Positions 61,966 to 64,000 of a stretch of 64,000 nucleotides of DNA are shown one piece after another. The position numbers and the translations under genes are program-made. The notes under the pieces are model-generated. The model was not told the origin of the DNA. It saw nothing but the letters and a program-made list of their open reading frames with translations, and did not search any database. Position 1 is the stretch's first letter. Every line of letters starts with the position of its first letter. Source of the DNA: Brevibacillus borstelensis (GTDB lineage Bacteria > Bacillota > Bacilli > Brevibacillales > Brevibacillaceae); the NCBI RefSeq assembly GCF_003710865.1, contig NZ_RHHO01000001.1:166179-230178 (forward strand). Reading direction: 5' to 3'.

Positions 61966-63666
61966 ATGACGGCAGGGACGATTGATGCAAATAAAGAGAT
62001 TCTGCAGAAAATCTTTTCAGAGGATTTTTGGTTTGTCATTCCCGAGTACCAACGGTCTTACGTATGGCAAACAGACAATCTGACCGAACTGGTCGATGAC
62101 CTCGTGTTTGCGTTTGAAAACAAACCGGACAATGATTACTTCCTGGGGTCGCTCGTACTGAAGCGGATCAAGGCGAGTTCCTATCCGGAGTACGAGGTGC
62201 TGGACGGGCAGCAGCGGCTGACCACTTTCTTTATCATGATGGCCGTACTGCGCGATTTGATCGGGAGTGATCAATTCAAGCAGACGCTGCAAAAGAAGAT
62301 TTATCAGGAAGAGAACCTGCTGGAGAACGTTCCGGCTAGGATGAGAATTACATACAAAATCCGCGACAAGGTAGAAGACTTCATTCAATCGCATCTGATC
62401 GCCCACGGCGGAACAGCGAAGGAAGAAGAGCTGCAGGCCTTGCGGGAGAGCGAAAACGTCTCTTTGGAAAACATGGCGAATGCCACGCTCGTGCTTCGTG
62501 CCGAACTGCAGGACAAAATTACGGCGGGGGACTTGCCCCAGTTCGTACGCTTCATTTTTAACAAGGCGTTGTTTATCTACGTCTCCACGGACAATACGGA
62601 AGATGCGTTTCGGATGTTTACAATCCTGAACAACCGGGGCATTCCCCTGACCAACGCGGACATTCTCAAATCGCAAAACATCGGGGCTCTCGCATCGGAA
62701 AAGGAAGTAAACAAATACGCCAAGGTCTGGGAAGAGATCGAAGGAAAGCACGGAGAAAATTTTGACCGCTTTCTCCAGTTCATCCGGACGATTCTGGTGC
62801 AGGAAAAAGCGCGCGCGAATCTGCTGGAAGAGTTCCACGACCACATTTATCACCCAAAAGCGCCGAAGCAGCCAAGCCTGAGGATGGGGAAAGACACGTT
62901 TGAACTGATTGAGCGATACAATGCGATTTACGAAGAGATCATCGAGCTGCAAGGCTCAAACCTGAGCAATGGCTACAAGAACCTCATCACTGTCATGCGG
63001 ATCGGCCTTCGCTCGGAGGATTGGATACCGCCGCTCATGCACTACTATTCCAAATTCGGTGCCGCCGATCTGGAACGATTCCTGAAAAAGCTGGAGCATA
63101 AATTTACGGGCGACTGGGTGTGCGGAATCACACCGACGCTGCGTCTGGAAGCAATGAACAGCATTTTGAAGGCCATTGACAGCACCCCTGCGAATCAGGT
63201 GGAAGAGTTGTTCAAGAAAAAAGAGCTCTTCGAGATTGATGAGGATGAATTTGTCCGGAACATTGAAGGACATGTGTACAAAAAGCAGTTCGCCCGTCAT
63301 CTGCTGCTGAAGCTCGAATACCTTTTGAGTGACAACACCGTGCATCTCTCCGGACACAGCTACATAACAGTGGAGCACGTGCTGCCGCAAAACCCGGCTG
63401 ATTCGAGTCAGTGGAAACGGGATTTCACGGATGAAGAGAGAGAATATTGGACCAATCGCCTGGCCAATCTCGTACTCATCAGCCAGAAGAAAAACAGCGC
63501 GCTTGGCAATCACGATTTCGAGGACAAGAAGAAGCTGTATTTGCAAAAGAGGATCGACGCTTTCCACGCCAACAAGGTATTTATCGAGCAGCATGCAAAG
63601 TGGACGCCTGATGTATTGCGGGACAGACAAGCGAAAATCATCGACCTGCTGAAGAAGGCGGACTAG
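61966..63666 (+). CDS. DUF262/DUF1524 (GmrSD-like) protein, possible restriction endonuclease
   Basis: A 566-residue protein. The N-terminal DUF262 domain has PEYQRSYVW (ParB-like fold, near 26-34) and the nucleotide-binding VLDGQQRLTTF (DGQQR at 80-84). The C-terminal DUF1524 region has an HNH-like TVEHVLPQNP (His471) and RLANLVLIS followed by a second block. This domain order is that of GmrSD-type type IV restriction enzymes, which cleave modified phage DNA, but many DUF262 proteins have no tested role. ATG 61966 follows GGGAG. An IS3-like element lies directly downstream, a common setting for defence genes. Confidence 0.85.
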   Translation: MTAGTIDANKEILQKIFSEDFWFVIPEYQRSYVWQTDNLTELVDDLVFAFENKPDNDYFLGSLVLKRIKASSYPEYEVLDGQQRLTTFFIMMAVLRDLIGSDQFKQTLQKKIYQEENLLENVPARMRITYKIRDKVEDFIQSHLIAHGGTAKEEELQALRESENVSLENMANATLVLRAELQDKITAGDLPQFVRFIFNKALFIYVSTDNTEDAFRMFTILNNRGIPLTNADILKSQNIGALASEKEVNKYAKVWEEIEGKHGENFDRFLQFIRTILVQEKARANLLEEFHDHIYHPKAPKQPSLRMGKDTFELIERYNAIYEEIIELQGSNLSNGYKNLITVMRIGLRSEDWIPPLMHYYSKFGAADLERFLKKLEHKFTGDWVCGITPTLRLEAMNSILKAIDSTPANQVEELFKKKELFEIDEDEFVRNIEGHVYKKQFARHLLLKLEYLLSDNTVHLSGHSYITVEHVLPQNPADSSQWKRDFTDEEREYWTNRLANLVLISQKKNSALGNHDFEDKKKLYLQKRIDAFHANKVFIEQHAKWTPDVLRDRQAKIIDLLKKAD

Positions 63667-63692
63667 TTCGTTCTCGGCAGGAAAAGCACCCC

Positions 63693-64000
63693 TGTTACAA
63701 AGTGAAGTGCACCCCTTAGAATGGACATTGGATTAAACCCCTGGTAAATCCGATGAAATTTAAGGGGTGCATTTTTTATGGTGAAAAAGGGGCAAACGTT
63801 TAGAAGTTATTCTCACGAATTAAAGGTGGAAGCCATACGACTGCATATCGAAGAAGGATGGACATACCGTCGAATCATGGAGCATCTGGGGATTCCGGAC
63901 CGCCACCGGCTTAAAGTATGGATGAAAAAATATAAACAGTTAGGCGAATTTGGGTTGATGGATCAACGAGGTAGACGTGAAGTGTTTATGGCAGACTAAA
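63693..64000 (+). mobile_element. Left part of an IS3-like insertion sequence (truncated by the window end)
   Basis: A non-coding end with TGCACCCCTTA (63708-63718) and its complement TAAGGGGTGCA (63761-63771) precedes a transposase-like orfA frame. The right end is outside the window, so the boundaries and family are approximate. The left limit may be near TGTTACAAAG at 63693. Confidence 0.6.
63778..63999 (+). CDS. IS3-family OrfA-like transposase N-terminal protein
   Basis: A 73-residue frame with the OrfA helix-turn-helix (SYSHELKVEAIRLHIEEGWT, then YRRIMEHLGIPDRHRLKVWM). Complete IS3 OrfA proteins are longer and usually end with a coiled coil and a -1 frameshift site. Here the frame stops at 63997-63999 right at the window edge, so it may be truncated or cut by a frameshift. 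The stop may also be part of normal IS recoding, which cannot be judged. Confidence 0.7.
   Translation: MVKKGQTFRSYSHELKVEAIRLHIEEGWTYRRIMEHLGIPDRHRLKVWMKKYKQLGEFGLMDQRGRREVFMAD

Overview
The window looks like a chromosome segment from a spore-forming, low- to mid-GC Gram-positive of the Bacillales, most likely a Brevibacillus or a close Paenibacillaceae relative. The reasons are near-consensus AGGAGG ribosome sites with frequent TTG and GTG starts, an LPXTG surface protein with a sortase, a Spo0E-type phosphatase, an HTH-TPR peptide sensor of the RRNPP type, a DesK/DesR lipid thermosensor pair and a BceAB-type exporter. The genus is an inference from this gene set; no rRNA or tRNA gene is present.

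Layout. 0-7 kb: the end of a BTAD-type regulator, a sortase, a secreted transglutaminase-like protein under a c-di-GMP-I riboswitch, and a 1587-residue LPKTG adhesin. 7-12 kb: a MIP18-family Fe-S assembly factor, an erm rRNA methyltransferase behind a leader peptide and attenuator-like hairpins, a foldback element, and a BceAB-type ABC transporter. 12-27 kb: two Crp/Fnr-like regulators, a soluble chemoreceptor-like protein, a DctPQM TRAP transporter (dctP frameshifted) and a ten-gene catabolic operon. The operon holds an HpaB-type two-component monooxygenase, its flavin reductase, and every step from 3-hydroxyanthranilate to pyruvate and acetyl-CoA. A related TCGAA-N4-TTCGA-like box lies upstream of both the transporter and the catabolic operon.

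27-36 kb: a NERD-helicase, an AlkZ/YcaQ-type DNA glycosylase, the desaturase-desK-desR operon, a PadR/DUF2812 pair and speD. 36-41 kb: a Spo0E-like protein, a peptide-sensor/propeptide pair with a decayed second propeptide copy, an SgrR-like remnant, and a polar amino acid ABC transporter. 41-47 kb: a hybrid histidine kinase, a CheR-type methyltransferase and a receiver-PAS-kinase in one operon. 47-64 kb: mixed metabolic and accessory genes (acyl-CoA ligase, acetyltransferases, GHL10 hydrolase, threonine synthase, TetR/MBL operon, Nudix, DUF262/DUF1524 protein) with several damaged genes (a cupin/membrane chimera, a DUF4825 gene with an internal deletion, a CPBP protease broken at a T9 run). 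The window ends in the left part of an IS3-like element.

The most coherent systems are (i) anthranilate or 3-hydroxyanthranilate uptake and breakdown with its own regulators and receptor; (ii) c-di-GMP-responsive surface remodelling next to a large adhesin; (iii) inducible macrolide resistance; (iv) peptide quorum sensing. Functions rest on motifs and gene context read by eye; no database search was run.
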